Positions 47,660 to 59,064 of a stretch of 64,000 bases of DNA are shown here, piece by piece. A model generated the notes under the pieces. The model ran no database searches and was not told the origin of the DNA. It worked only from the letters and a program-made list of their open reading frames with translations. Every line of letters begins with the position of its first letter. Positions within the stretch are counted from its first letter, which is position 1. Source of the DNA: Blastomyces gilchristii SLH14081 (lineage: Eukaryota > Ascomycota > Eurotiomycetes > Onygenales > Ajellomycetaceae). The translations under genes were made by a program, and so were the position numbers. The stretch is from the NCBI RefSeq assembly GCF_000003855.2, contig NW_003101682.1, positions 5,361,434-5,425,433 on the forward strand. The letters run 5' to 3'.

Positions 47660-49184
47660 ATGTCTTCAAGGCAGAGAAATGAGAAGATATCAGAACAGTA
47701 GACACAAGATCATAGATTATTATCAATATTAATAATGAATCAGAAGACAGCTTCTGAGAAGCTAAAAGAAATAATCACAGAGAAACAGTCTGATAAGTTT
47801 AATAACAAATATAAAGATCTGATTAAAAGCATCAATGAGATGTCAGATAATATGAGAGATTTAAATAACTGAAATAACAATAGCTCTATAAGTAAGAAGA
47901 CTTATATAAGACTTGAAATTACAAGACTTCAGTATGAGATTGAGTGAATGAAGATCAGTAGAGATGAGACTTTTATAAATAATAAGATAAGAGTAAATCT
48001 AATAGAATATCTTTAATAAAAAGAAAAGATATCTATTATAATAAAAGTTCTTGAAGAATTTAGAAGCTAAGTAAGACTTATTAAAAGATTAATTGTTCTT
48101 ACCGAATTTATTAACTACTTAATATGAAAAGAGGAAATTCTTTTAACTATAGAATAGTCTGAAACTAATAATATTCTTAAAGATAATAATCTTGATGAGA
48201 ATATTACTATAAATATATAATATTTCTGAAAAGAACACAATCTTTGATTATATAATTATATATAATCTGTAATTATCTCACAGATTAAGACTCATTTCAC
48301 TATACTTAAAAAGTCTAAATTATCAGCTTATACTTTATGAACTATTATAGAGAATAACTTTTCTGAGAGATCTACTATATACAGAACTTATTTATTTAAA
48401 GAGCTTATTAAAATAATCTTTAAAAGCAAAGAATCTGACAGAGCTTTCATTAAATAACTAATTATTATAAGAACTGACTATATATATCTAGAATATAAGA
48501 TTCTGAATATCATGTTTTTCAAGAGACTGCTTACAGAAGTCAACAGAGATTGAGTCTCATTTATAAGAAATTAAATAAATTAAATTGATAAGAATAATAC
48601 TTAACTCTTAGAGAATGATTTTATAGACCTGTACTGTAATATTCTTTTACAGCTCTCTACTGTCAATGAGATAAGTACTGATATGTCTAAAAACTCTATC
48701 AATAACACACAAGACAAGAATAAGAAAGACAAGAATAAAGAGAAAGATAAGAATAAGAATATTAAATTCAAATCTGAATGTAGAGATAATGATATGAAGA
48801 TATACTATTATTATCAAAAGATTAATTATATTCAGACTGACTATTGAAAGAAATACTCTGAGAAACATTCTTCAAATTTGAATTTCAACATCAATAGAAA
48901 TAAGAATAAAGATAAGAATGCAGAGAATACAGATACTACTTCTGTTTACAATATTATAAAGTAAGTATTTTACATCAAAGAAAAGACCTATGTAAGTGAC
49001 TAGACAGAAAAAGATATCTGAATTTCAGACTCTGAATTGAGTGCTTATATCACACTTCACAGAGATCTTGTTATGATAAAATCTCAGAAGATAAAAGTAA
49101 TGTTGAAAATAATAGATGAAACAGTGATCTCTGCTACAGCTATAGAAGATACAAAGATTTCAGTGAAAGAGATGAATATACTGT
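47660..49184 (+). pseudogene. Copia H gag remnant
   Basis: Starts at ATG 47660 (MSSRQRNEKISEQ). Helical, charged sequence follows, then a Lys/Glu/Asn-rich stretch (about 48700-48770) and a zinc-knuckle position at 48802-48850. There CxxCxxxGHxxxxC has become YYYYQKINYIQTDY: all Cys and His ligands are now Tyr through single transitions. The open minus frame 48647-48868 is a shadow. The element is interrupted at 49184 by gypsy G. Confidence 0.8.
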
Positions 49185-49720
49185 TGTAACATGGCGGAAC
49201 CGAAGCGGTAGCTAGTCAGCGGCGTCATGTAGAAGTAGTTGTTTGAGAAGCTGTATAAGTGAGCTTGACTATCTTGCTTGAATAGTGAGCTCATAGGCTA
49301 CAGAGTTATTGTGAGAATATCACAGATATGATACTTAGTATACTAAGAAAATTGTATGAGACATGCAGTAACTCTTGTATATATTTCAGTAGAAGAAAAG
49401 AAACAAATCACTGACTTCTTTAATAAGAAGCCAGTATCTAGCTATTCTATATAGACAATGAGTGAATACTCTTCTCTTATTTCATGAGTGAGAATAGTCA
49501 GAGTAATATCTCAGTGATATCTCATTGTTAAGAAAGAGTAATCTACTGATCTTATATAGAAGTGAGATTCTTTTATTCATCAATCAGATCTTTCTATGAT
49601 ATATCTGAATGATATTATAGAGTGATTGAAAACCAGTTCAGATAGAATAAAATTATCTGTATGAAAGTGATAAGCTGTGTGAAACTGTAGCAGAGTCTTG
49701 ACATGACTGAGAGTATGATA
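49185..49720 (-). repeat. Gypsy G 3' LTR (536 bp)
   Basis: On the plus strand it begins tgtaacatggcggaaccgaag (outer edge, CpG kept, including gtcagcggcgtcatg) and ends gagagtatgata (inner edge, mutated). It is collinear with 56427-56962. Confidence 0.92.
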
Positions 49721-50194
49721 ATACTCTTCTCTTTAAGAGCATAGTCTCTATACTCTCAAGATTATCAGATTAGAAGTTATCTTTGTTGTATAGCAACAGT
49801 TGTCAACTAATTAACAGTGTATGTGCTGTATATAATACAAAGAAATAGATGAGTTTTTCTGCTAACTATGTAAATCTTTCATTTCTCATCTTCATTCAAA
49901 TCAAACATGTGATAAGTGAGTTTCTTATATATTAATTTGAAATGTGAAAAACATAGTTAATAAGTGACTTACAGATCTCTCATCATATTTCATTCTATGT
50001 ATGAAATTCTCTGCAAAAGTGATGTATTTTAGAGATAAAGCTAACAGTAGTAACAGAATTTTTTAAAAAGATCTTTTCTCTCTGTGATACATTTTTCTTT
50101 CTCTCTCTTCATCTATAATAGTGAGTGCATGAGAGCATCATTCTTAGGAGATAATAAGGGACTTATTCTGACATTTTCTAGTGAGTAAATATCT

Positions 50195-50900
50195 TCATGA
50201 TGCAGCTGCAGTCTCTGTGACTGTTAAGAAAGCCAGATTGAAGGCAGTGATATCAATGAGCTGTAGGAGCACTGCTTTCATTATCACATCTTCTCCTGCT
50301 TCTCTTGCAGCTGCGGTGGTAGTTGCTGTGCCTTGCAGTGAGGTGTCATCTCTTCTACTAGCTGATGTGTCTGTGTCCAGTCTGTTCCCTGCTTCTTCTG
50401 TCACTGTTGCAATGCTGCCCCCTCTCTTAGTCAATACAGTGATGTATGACTCTATGTGATCATTTGAAGAGGAATCTGAGAAGAGCTTGATTTCAGGAAC
50501 AGTGACTCTGAGAAGCTTAATCTGTAGTTTCTCTTCTATGATACATCTGAGCTCTGCTCAGAATGCTGCTGAGTTGAGTCTGCAGAATTCTGTGATTTCT
50601 TTATCTTCTCTCTGTGAGAAGGCTTCAGTGCAGTCTCTGACTAGTACTACTACTTGTCTACACTGTATTAAGCAGCTGAAGAAGAAGGGGATTTTATATT
50701 TCTATCTCTTCTCTCACTTCTGTTATTTCTGTTATATCTGTAACAATAACTTCTGTCTCTCTGTAAGTATTATCTCACAGAAAGATATTGTGTTAACTCT
50801 GATAAAAAGTCTAGATACTCAAGCAGTACAGAGTGAGAGTCTCAGAGCTTCAAGTATTGATGAATTTTATCAAGACTGAGAAGATCTCTCTTACTTATCT
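50195..50900 (-). pseudogene. Gypsy G 3' ORF of unknown function
   Basis: Between the chromodomain and the 3' LTR a minus frame runs about 230 codons with few stops. The first part is helical (VVVLVRDCTEAFSQREDK, then LRCIIEEKLQIKLLRVT, with a TGA at a likely Trp position before it). Then comes TKRGGSIATVTEEAGNRLD and an Ala/Thr-rich tail (TATTTAAAREAGEDVIM; open at 50195-50434), ending near AFLTVTETAAAS. No family recognised. It is less mutated than pol. The plus-strand frames 50181-50459 and 50487-50879 overlap it and are probably shadows. Confidence 0.45.
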
Positions 50901-51534
50901 GTAAAAGAAGATGAAAGTGTGAGTCTTCAAGATAAAAAAACATCTCAGAATAACTGATTTCAAGAAGAGATCAGCTGACATCACTGTTAAAAGTACTGTG
51001 AAGATTAATCACTGATTAAAGAGAATCTTACTTTAATTAAAATAGATGACTGAGATACTTTATAAGTTAATAAGTTGATATTTTTATATATTTCTTATAC
51101 TCTTTTATAGTGCTGCAGTGCTAACTTCTCAGCAGACAAAGATATCAGTATCAGAGACTTTAATAATGAAGAATGAGTTTGATAAGAGTATAATTGTTAA
51201 TAAGTAGACTCTGATTTCTCTTTTTACTTTTTCAGTGAGCTGCAGCTCTATTAGAATAGCAGCAGTCTGTAGATTGATAATATTAATCTTTTTATTAATT
51301 TTCAATATCTCTTTTCTCTAATCACTTCAGGAATTTTACACTTATATAGTCTTATTAAACTTCTAAAAAATCCTTTAAGAGAAAATAGAAGAAGAGTGCT
51401 ACAGAGTCTATAAGACACTAGCTTATCACTGCAAGATTAACTCTAAAAAACTCTTTAAGAAAAATAAGAAATCTTAAGCAGTATTTCTTATTCAATGTCT
51501 CTGATATGTAATAGAGTAGTCTCTACTAGTTATC

Positions 51535-54500
51535 TCATAGCTTGCAATCTCTTTCTCAGCATTTTTCAAATACTCAAGTGATTCTTATAAATTCTCTGAT
51601 AATGAATAATCTTCTTATTTAATAAGATATTAAAGCTTGCTGTAATGTATTCACTTATTCAATATTTTCTTCATAAGATATTCAGTATCATTCTTGATCT
51701 TGATATTATCTGACTGAGACAGCTCTGTCTCAGAGTGTTGTTTATAGAACTTTAAATAAGAAATGTGAAAAATAGAATGAATTGATTTCAATTCTGTGAA
51801 TAATTTTAACTTATATATCTGCTTACTTATTACTCTTATTACTGAGAAAGATTCTAGTCATCACTCACTGAGCTTTTTACACAGTCTTATTATCTTAATA
51901 TTCTTTGCTAAAAGTAGTACTTGATTCTCTATTAAGAACTTCATTGAAAGATATTTTTAATTATAGTATTTCATCTATCACTTCTGAGCATAGTGAATGC
52001 TTTTCACTGTCTTCTTATAAATTTTATTTAAAAGTTTCAATCTCACTTTTACTTCTGATACTAAGAGATACTCTGTTCTCTATATCTGTCTGACATTCTG
52101 ACTGTCTATTCTCTTCTTTGAAATGTCATCTGTGACATCACTGAGTAATGAAGAATTATATTTATAATAAGCATAGAAAGAAGATATCTTTAAGATTGTA
52201 TTCTTTACATTATTATATATGAATTCAGCACTTAGAAGATGTTTGAGTTAATCATTCTAATAATATAAATAGAACACTTGAAGATGCTGTTCTAGTGTCT
52301 GATTCTGATGTTAAGTTTAGCCATCTATCTGCAGATGAAATGCAGTACTGAGAAGATGTCTTATTATAAGATAATAGCAAAAAGCTGATCAGTATTTGCT
52401 GATAAAGAGGAATTCTCAATCTATTATCAACAATTTTAAAGCACTGTGATCATGAATGATGATATTTAAAAACAGGTTAGTCAATTCAGAGGCTTTAATC
52501 TTTTTATAAGTAGAAATATATCTGATCATCTTTATAAAGTAGTTAATAATAATTAAAATTGAGTTATATTTTTTAACTCTTGTCAACTTCAGCAGATCAA
52601 CTATGAAATTCATCAATAGATTCTATTATGAGCTCTTTGAAATAGACAGTGATATTAACTCACTGTATTACTTATACTGCAGAATCTTTATTCTTTAACA
52701 GATATCATAAGTCTTAATATACTCTTTGACATCTGCTCAGAGCTTGTTTCAAATGTATTTATATTTTAGAAGCTTCTCAGTCTTCTCTAATCTGAAGTGT
52801 CTCATATAGAGATTATTATGATGAATTCTCAATAACTTCTGACACATCACTCTGCTATGAGAGATGAAGACTGAATCATTTAACAGTAGAAGTTCATATT
52901 CTTCTAGTTATCAGTGACTTGATTTCTTAGCAGTATCATCTCACTCAGAATCTGTCTCTTTCAAGTTTAAACTAAATTCTTTCTTCTTCAACTTCTGAAT
53001 TCAAGCTGCAGTAGAGGCATCTTTCTTCTATAACTTATTAATGAATTTCAAAAGTGCTTAGATTGAAAGATTGTAAACTGTTTTATTCTTTACTAATTCA
53101 ATAATTGTAAGATATAATATAAGAAGCTCATGATCTTCAGTGTCAGTTCTCTGTAAGAACTCAGATTTTCTTTCATCTTCTATACTGAGTTACACAGCTG
53201 TCTTATCAGTGCTGTTTCTGAGCTTCAGAGAATCTCAACTCTCTGCAGTCAGCTTCTTCTGCAGTGATGACAGAGATTCTTTTATAGAATTCTTCTCTGT
53301 ATCAATGATATTGTAATTAAGCTGTCTAGACAGTGTATCAGTGAGATTAAGCTGATCTGAATAATATTGAATATAGAAATCATACTCTGAAAGCAGCTTT
53401 ACTCACCTGGCTTGATGTTCTATCAAGCTCTTTATTATTAAGAAGTAATACAGATTTATATGATCAGTGAGAACTTACACTGAGTACTTACTACTCTGAA
53501 GATAATGTTGTCAGATCTTAAAGAATTCAACAATTACTAACATCTTCTGATCATGAGTATTATACCTTCTCTGTATAAGTAATAACTTCTTGAAGAAGAA
53601 GATCACTGATCTTTATTCACAGTATCTTATAAACTCTGTGAAAAAGTCTTCTCTCACAGACAATTCATTATCTATTTCTTCAGAGATAATTATTCTCTGA
53701 TTCTTTTATCATTGAAAGGTCTTCAGTGTCAACTGTGAAAAGATTTCACAGATCTCATTTCTGAATGTATCAGTCTCACACTGACTGAGTAAGTCAGAAT
53801 TAAAGTGATTTAGCATTATAATATCTGTGAAAGCTTATTTCAATTCTGCAAACATCTACACAGTGTCTTGAGTGAGGATAAACAGTCTCATTTTTCTGTC
53901 TTTCACACTTCTCTTTAACAGATCTGTGAGAGAGACAGTAATCTGTGAATATGCATAGATGAATCATCTGTAGAAATTCATAAATTCTAGAAGTATCTGC
54001 ATCTTGCAGTACATTCACAGTGTCAGCCAGTTCTCAATAGTGAAGACTCAGTTCCTGTTCATTGAAATGCCATTCATCTTAATAATATAATCTAAGAAAT
54101 CAATCTTCTGCATGTAGAATGAGTATTTTTCAGTGTTTGTATAGAGTTAATACTGTCTCAAGCAACTCAACACTTCTCAAATATGAGTATCATGTTCTTT
54201 CTTCATTTTTAAGAAGATTAGAATGTTGTTCAAGTATACTATGCAGAAGATGTTAACAAGGCCCTGCAGTGTCTTATTTATATAGGCCTGAAAGATGACT
54301 GAAGCATTACAAAGATTAAAAGATAAAACAAGATATTTAAAATTACTGTACTTGATATGAAAAGCTGTTTTTCAAACATCATCTTCATTAACTCTGATTC
54401 TATGATAGATATTCTGTATATCAATCTTTGAGAACATCTTTGCTTTAGATAATTGATCAATCATCTTGTCAATTAATAGTAATGAATAGTGATTCTTAAT

Positions 54501-55340
54501 CATCATCTTATTGAGATCTCTGTAGTCTATGCATAGACATAGTCTATCATTCTTCTTAGATATAAAGAGTATAGACATCTCTGTTGAACTCTTTGATAAA
54601 TGTATTCAGTTCTTTGATTGTACTTCTTCAAGATATTTGCATAGAACATTCAATTCCTTTACAGACAAGTTATAAAGAAGTCTGTACAGCATCATTACAT
54701 CATCTTTAAGATGAATCTTATATTATATCTTGATGTCAGGAAACTTCACTACTTCTCTCTCTGAAAAGACATTCTTAAAATCTGTAAAGAGACATCATAT
54801 ATATCTGTCTTCAATGATAGATACTGCTGCTAATCTTGCAGTGAGAGTGATAACTTCTTCATCTATTCTTAAGTCTCAGTCATCTGCTACACAGTATATT
54901 GACTCAATCTTTTTCTCAAGATTCTTTCAATGAAACTCTTCAGATTTCTCTATCACTGTCTCTTCATCAGTGAGACAGTATCATCATATCTGAGTAACTC
55001 AGTCAATGAGAGAATTGTTTTCTCTTAATTATAAAAGATCTAGAATGATGTTCTCATCTATAATATTAACTGTATAAAGAAGCAGACTGCTTTTCTTGAA
55101 GATTTCTTCTGAGTCTGTGATCACACACTGCACTTGAATTATACTAAATCAGTGATATTTTATTTTATCAGTAAATTTCATATAATCTGATAAGTCTATC
55201 TTCTTTCAATTCTTTATTAAAGAAAAGAAATAGAATATGAAGTTAGTATCTGCTCTGAAGTTAAGTAGACATCTTATTAATATCTTTCTATTCAGAGTAT
55301 GCATTATAATTATAACATAGACTCAGAGATATGAGAATTA
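51535..55340 (-). pseudogene. Gypsy G pol remnant: protease, RT, RNase H, integrase, chromodomain
   Basis: Protease lies about 55330-55150 (HADADTDANFI, a probable altered active site). RT is clear: MSILFISKKNDRLCLCIDYR (from 54578), MIDQLSKAKMFSKIDIQNIY, and the catalytic box YLNN at 54225-54236 with both aspartates lost. RNase H falls in about 53950-53300 but is badly broken. The integrase core at 52416-52616 reads MMNFIVDLLKLTRVKKYNSI and LIIINYFIKMIRYI. A chromodomain at about 51535-51697 reads NDTEYLMKKILNK, then LSENL-ESLKYLKNAEKEIA. Stops are frequent. Confidence 0.87.
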
Positions 55341-56369
55341 TCAATTCTTTATTTCTTTCTCTTCTTTATCTTTCACAGATATGTTTATCAGAAGAGAAGT
55401 TAACTTTGAGAAGATATCTTCTCAGTTTCTTCTCTTCTTCAGCTTCTTATAATTACTGATATAGTGATCATCAGCTCTGCAGTTGAAACAGAGATCTTTA
55501 TTAAATCTTTTTTAATATTTCTTCACAGTGAGTGAAGAATCAGAATACTTGAAATTCTTCTTTACTTTCTCTACTCTGAAGTTATTACAGCACTGTTTAA
55601 ATCTCATTGTGAGTTGCTTAGAAGAGATTTTATTAACCTTTTTCTCAGAGAATTGATTATTCAAATAGATTCAGAAAGCCAGATTGATAAGCTCAGTGTA
55701 ATTAATTAATGAACTCTGATACTGTGATATTATTATTCACATCTTGTAAGTCAGCTTTATAAGATAAAGCTGTGTTTTTAATTGATTCAAATCATCAGTT
55801 AATTTCTCTCAATATTCTTCAAATCTTATATTGAAATCAGAAGAATTCTCATCATTTTATTAATATAATGTATTGAATCACTGCACTGTTATAAAGCTGC
55901 AGTTATGATGATCTTCAATTTAATTCAGTAGAAAGTTCTTGAATTCTTCTCAAGTTATAATAGTATTAATACACTCAAGCTTTCTCTTCTTAATAGCTCA
56001 AGTAGTTGCAGAGATGTCTTCAAGAAGGTTGACAGCATAGATTACTTATATCTCATGAGTATTATACTGACTCAGATTAAGGTGGAATTTTCATTCAAGA
56101 GTACAGATAAAGCTGTGAAATTCAGACAAGATATTTCTCTTATATCTTGAAGAATCTTCAATCTTAATCTCTCTATCTTTATAATAGATGTAGGTGTGTA
56201 GAGGCTGCAGCAGTGACAGAGTGATTGAAGAGCTTATATCAAAATATGCAGCAGGTTCAGAAATCTCAGATTTCTGCTGAAGTAGAGATGTACACACTCT
56301 ATAGAATGATGTAGTATTTTCCTCAGAGAGTGGAATCAGATCAGTCTCAGTGCAGATGTATGAGGTCAT
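55341..56369 (-). pseudogene. Gypsy G gag remnant with zinc knuckle
   Basis: Starts at complement 56369 (MTSYICTETDLIPLSEENTT), with an open 92-residue N-terminus. A capsid-like helical region follows, including EEFKNFLLN, then FNIRFEEYWEKLTDDLNQLK. A CCHC knuckle position at about 55455-55505 reads LCFNCRADDHYISNYKK; the last Cys has become Tyr. Protease and RT follow downstream with no clear spacer. Confidence 0.78.
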
Positions 56370-56426
56370 ATCAGTCTGTTAGAGCTTGACTGATTCAAAT
56401 ATATAATCAGGTCAAGCAATTTGAAT

Positions 56427-56962
56427 TGTAATATGACAGAACTGAAGCAGTGACTAGTTAGTGACATCATATAGAAGTAGTTATTTAAGAAGCTGTATAA
56501 GTGGGCTGGACTATCTTGCTTAAATAGTGAGCTTGTAGACTACAGGGTTATTGCAAGAATATCACAGATATGGTACTTAATATACTAAGAAGATTGTATG
56601 AGGCATGCAGTAACTCTTGTATATATTTCAGTAGAAGAAAAGAAATGAATTACTGACTTCTTTGATGAGGAGCCAGCATCTAGCTATTCTATATAGATAA
56701 TGGGTGAATACTCTTCTTCTATTTCATGAGTGAGAATAGTCAGAGTGATACCTCAGCGGCGCCTCATTGTCAAGAAAGAGTAATCTGCTGACCTTGTATA
56801 GAAGTGAGGTTCTCTTATTCATCAATTGAATCTTCCTATGATATATCTGAATGATGTCATAGGGTGGTTGGAAACCAGTTCAGATGGAATGGAATCATCC
56901 GCATGGAAGCGATGGGCCGTGTGGAACCGCAGCAGGGCCTTGGCGCGGCCGGGAGCGTGACA
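56427..56962 (-). repeat. Gypsy G 5' LTR (536 bp)
   Basis: On the plus strand it begins tgtaatatgacagaactgaag (inner edge, mutated) and ends with an almost untouched outer edge (ggccttggcgcggccgggag, then cgtgaca). The pair gives the clearest view of which sites mutated. Confidence 0.93.
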
Positions 56963-57327
56963 ACTGTTAAATAATATCTGCTATATCTTGAAGTTAGAAG
57001 TGAATCTCATGAGTATGAATAAGCTTATATATCAGAGTTATATCTATAAGCAGTTGATATATAAGAATAATTATACTATATTGATTATGTCTTCTGACTG
57101 TATATTCTCATTTACAGTAAGATTAAATGAGAATAATATCTATGAGATGAAAAGACTGATTACATACAGAGACTTGATTCAGTTTGTTATACTTAATAAT
57201 GATTTTAAACCTGTAAACATATTATAAGTAAAAGATGACACAATATTAACACTATCTGATAGAAATGATACAAAGATTATAGAACTTACAATGATGTAAT
57301 AACATTAAAAGCTAGAACATCTGAATC
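56963..57327 (+). pseudogene. Copia H protease/pre-integrase remnant
   Basis: After gypsy G, an open plus frame (56988-57227) reads LEVNLMSMNKLIYQSYIYKQ, then a CIFSFTVRLNENNIYEMK strand, matching the region between the copia protease and the GAG-pre-integrase domain. It runs on to ELTMM-QH-KLEHLNL (the W-H-R-x-L-G-H type motif, mutated) at the MITE A border. Confidence 0.75.
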
Positions 57328-57840
57328 TAGACTGACTGTGTGACCGTGTCTGAGATCAGAATCAGATTTTTTAATAGTCTCATTATCAATTCAACTGATC
57401 TCATTACACAGTTTTAACATTAGAGAGTAGTCTTATACTGTTTCAGTGAGACTTACTGTCTACTCTTTAAGTCTTATCACATTTTTCAAATAGAATCATG
57501 ATTTTCACTTCTCAATTTAAATTATTTTTATTGCTTTAAATGACTTTAAATCTCACTTAAGTGTTATCAAAAAGTGTTACTTTTTAAAAAATTAAAAATA
57601 GTCTAAAAAAACCTTAAAATGTCTAAAAATAGTAACTTTATGTCAAGAATGAAACTAAATAAGATTAAATGAAATCACTTTCTCATTTTTTTCAAGTCAT
57701 GATTTCATTTTAAGATCTGATATATAGTCACTTTGCATGTTTTTTTAATGACTAGTCCCAGCGGGATTCACATCAAGAAATGTATGAGATCAGATTAAAT
57801 GAAATCAAATGTGAAATTCATGATTTTAGCGGCCAGTCTA
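57328..57840 (-). mobile_element. hAT-type MITE copy A (513 bp)
   Basis: Reverse orientation relative to copy 1. Begins tagactgactgtgtgaccg and ends gcggccagtcta. The 8-bp duplication is tctgaatc (57320-57327) and tctgactc (57841-57848). Inserted in the copia H pre-integrase region. Confidence 0.9.
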
Positions 57841-57848
57841 TCTGACTC

Positions 57849-58147
57849 TCACAGATGTTGTAAAAATGACAGCAGATTTACATCTAGAAATAAGAATTAT
57901 TAATTAACAAGCTTTACTGTTCTGTAAAGTCTGTATTCAGATAAAAATGACACATTCAATCTTTATATCTATGACATAAGCTATTAAGTCAGTAATGTGA
58001 TTCTTCATTGATCTGACAGAGAATGGAAAAACACTTTTCAACAGAAATGACACTCTCACTAGAAGAGATGCAAGCTACTAATTAAGTATAACAGATAATA
58101 CAATCTATTATAGATGAGTAATTCTTATAATGAGAAAGAAAGAATCT
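57849..58147 (+). pseudogene. Copia H integrase fragment, zinc-binding and core
   Basis: Continues from MITE A: LLFCKVCIQIKMTHSI (the CxxC of the integrase zinc motif), then DLTENGKTLFNRNDTLTRRD, interrupted by TAA codons. It ends at MITE B. Confidence 0.7.
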
Positions 58148-58155
58148 ACTCTAAG

Positions 58156-58660
58156 TAGACTGACCGTGTGACTGTGTCTGAGATCAGAATCAGAATATTT
58201 GATAATCTTATTATCAATTCAACTGATCTTATTACACTGTTTTAACATTAGATAGTAGTCTCATACTGTCTCAGTGAGACTTACTGTCTACTCTTATCAC
58301 ATTTTTCAAATGAGATCATGATTTCCACTTCTCAATTTAAATTATTTTCATTGCTTTAAATGACTTTAAATCTCATTTGAGTGTTATCAAAAAGCGTTAC
58401 TTTTTAAAAAATTAAAAATAGTCTAAAAAAACCTTAAAATGTCTAAAAATAGTAACTTTATACTAAGAATGAGACTAAATAAGATCAAATGAGATCACTT
58501 TCTTATTTTTTCTAAGTCATGGTCTCATTTTGAGATCTGATATATAGTCACTTTGCATGTTTTTTTAATAATTAGTCCCAGCAGAATTCACGCTAAGAAA
58601 TGTATGAGACCGGATCAAATGAGACTAAATGTGAAATTCACGGTCCCGGCAGCCAGTCTA
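58156..58660 (-). mobile_element. hAT-type MITE copy B (505 bp)
   Basis: Begins tagactgaccgtgtgactg and ends cccggcagccagtcta. The 8-bp duplication is actctaag (58148-58155) and actgtaag (58661-58668), 7 of 8. Confidence 0.92.
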
Positions 58661-58668
58661 ACTGTAAG

Positions 58669-59056
58669 ATTAATAAACTTCATCACAGATATTGAGATAA
58701 CTATATAATATTAAGTTAGAACTCTACACTGAGATGATGAAGAAGAGTTCAAAAGTTAAGAACTTAAGATCTACTGTCAGAGTAAAGAAATAGTATATAA
58801 AATAACTACATCTGACACATCACAATCAAATAACTCAGTAAAATATGTAAATCAAATAGTTATAGAAAAGACACAAAGCCTACTATTTAATAGTGAATTA
58901 GAAAGAGAACTTTGAGATAAAGCAATGCAAGCTGTGATTATACTAATTAACACATTTCTAATATCAGTGAAGATATTTGAATTTAAGAAAGAAACATCAT
59001 TTACATCTTTTAAAGCATGAACTGATATGCAATCTTCTGTTCATTGAATACAGAGA
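58669..59056 (+). pseudogene. Copia H integrase core fragment
   Basis: Very recognisable copia integrase: DDEEEFKS-ELKIYCQSKEI, then VYKITTSDTSQSNNSVKYVN and LLFNSELEREL-DKAMQAVI, with the catalytic Asp/Glu neighbourhood visible. KTSFTSFKA-T follows before MITE C. Only TGA/TAA breaks are seen. Confidence 0.85.
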
Positions 59057-59064
59057 TGAGAATG

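Larger units (their letters stand above)
49185..56962 (-). mobile_element. Gypsy G: full-length Ty3/gypsy chromovirus with 536-bp LTRs
   Basis: Minus-strand element bounded by two 536-bp LTRs and an exact 5-bp target duplication actgt (49180-49184 and 56963-56967). Order on the minus strand: gag, protease, RT, RNase H, integrase, chromodomain, 3' ORF. It is inserted between gag and the pre-integrase part of copia H. This is the cleanest full-length LTR element in the window. Confidence 0.93.

Noticed and set aside
50181..50879. Two plus-strand ORFs in the gypsy G 3' region
   Set aside because: They overlap a longer, more continuous minus-strand frame in the orientation of gypsy G.
57328..57840. 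MITEs as Tc1/mariner type with TA target sites
   Set aside because: The ends do begin TA and end TA, but the flanks repeat for exactly 8 bp outside them in all five copies, which fits hAT and not a TA duplication.
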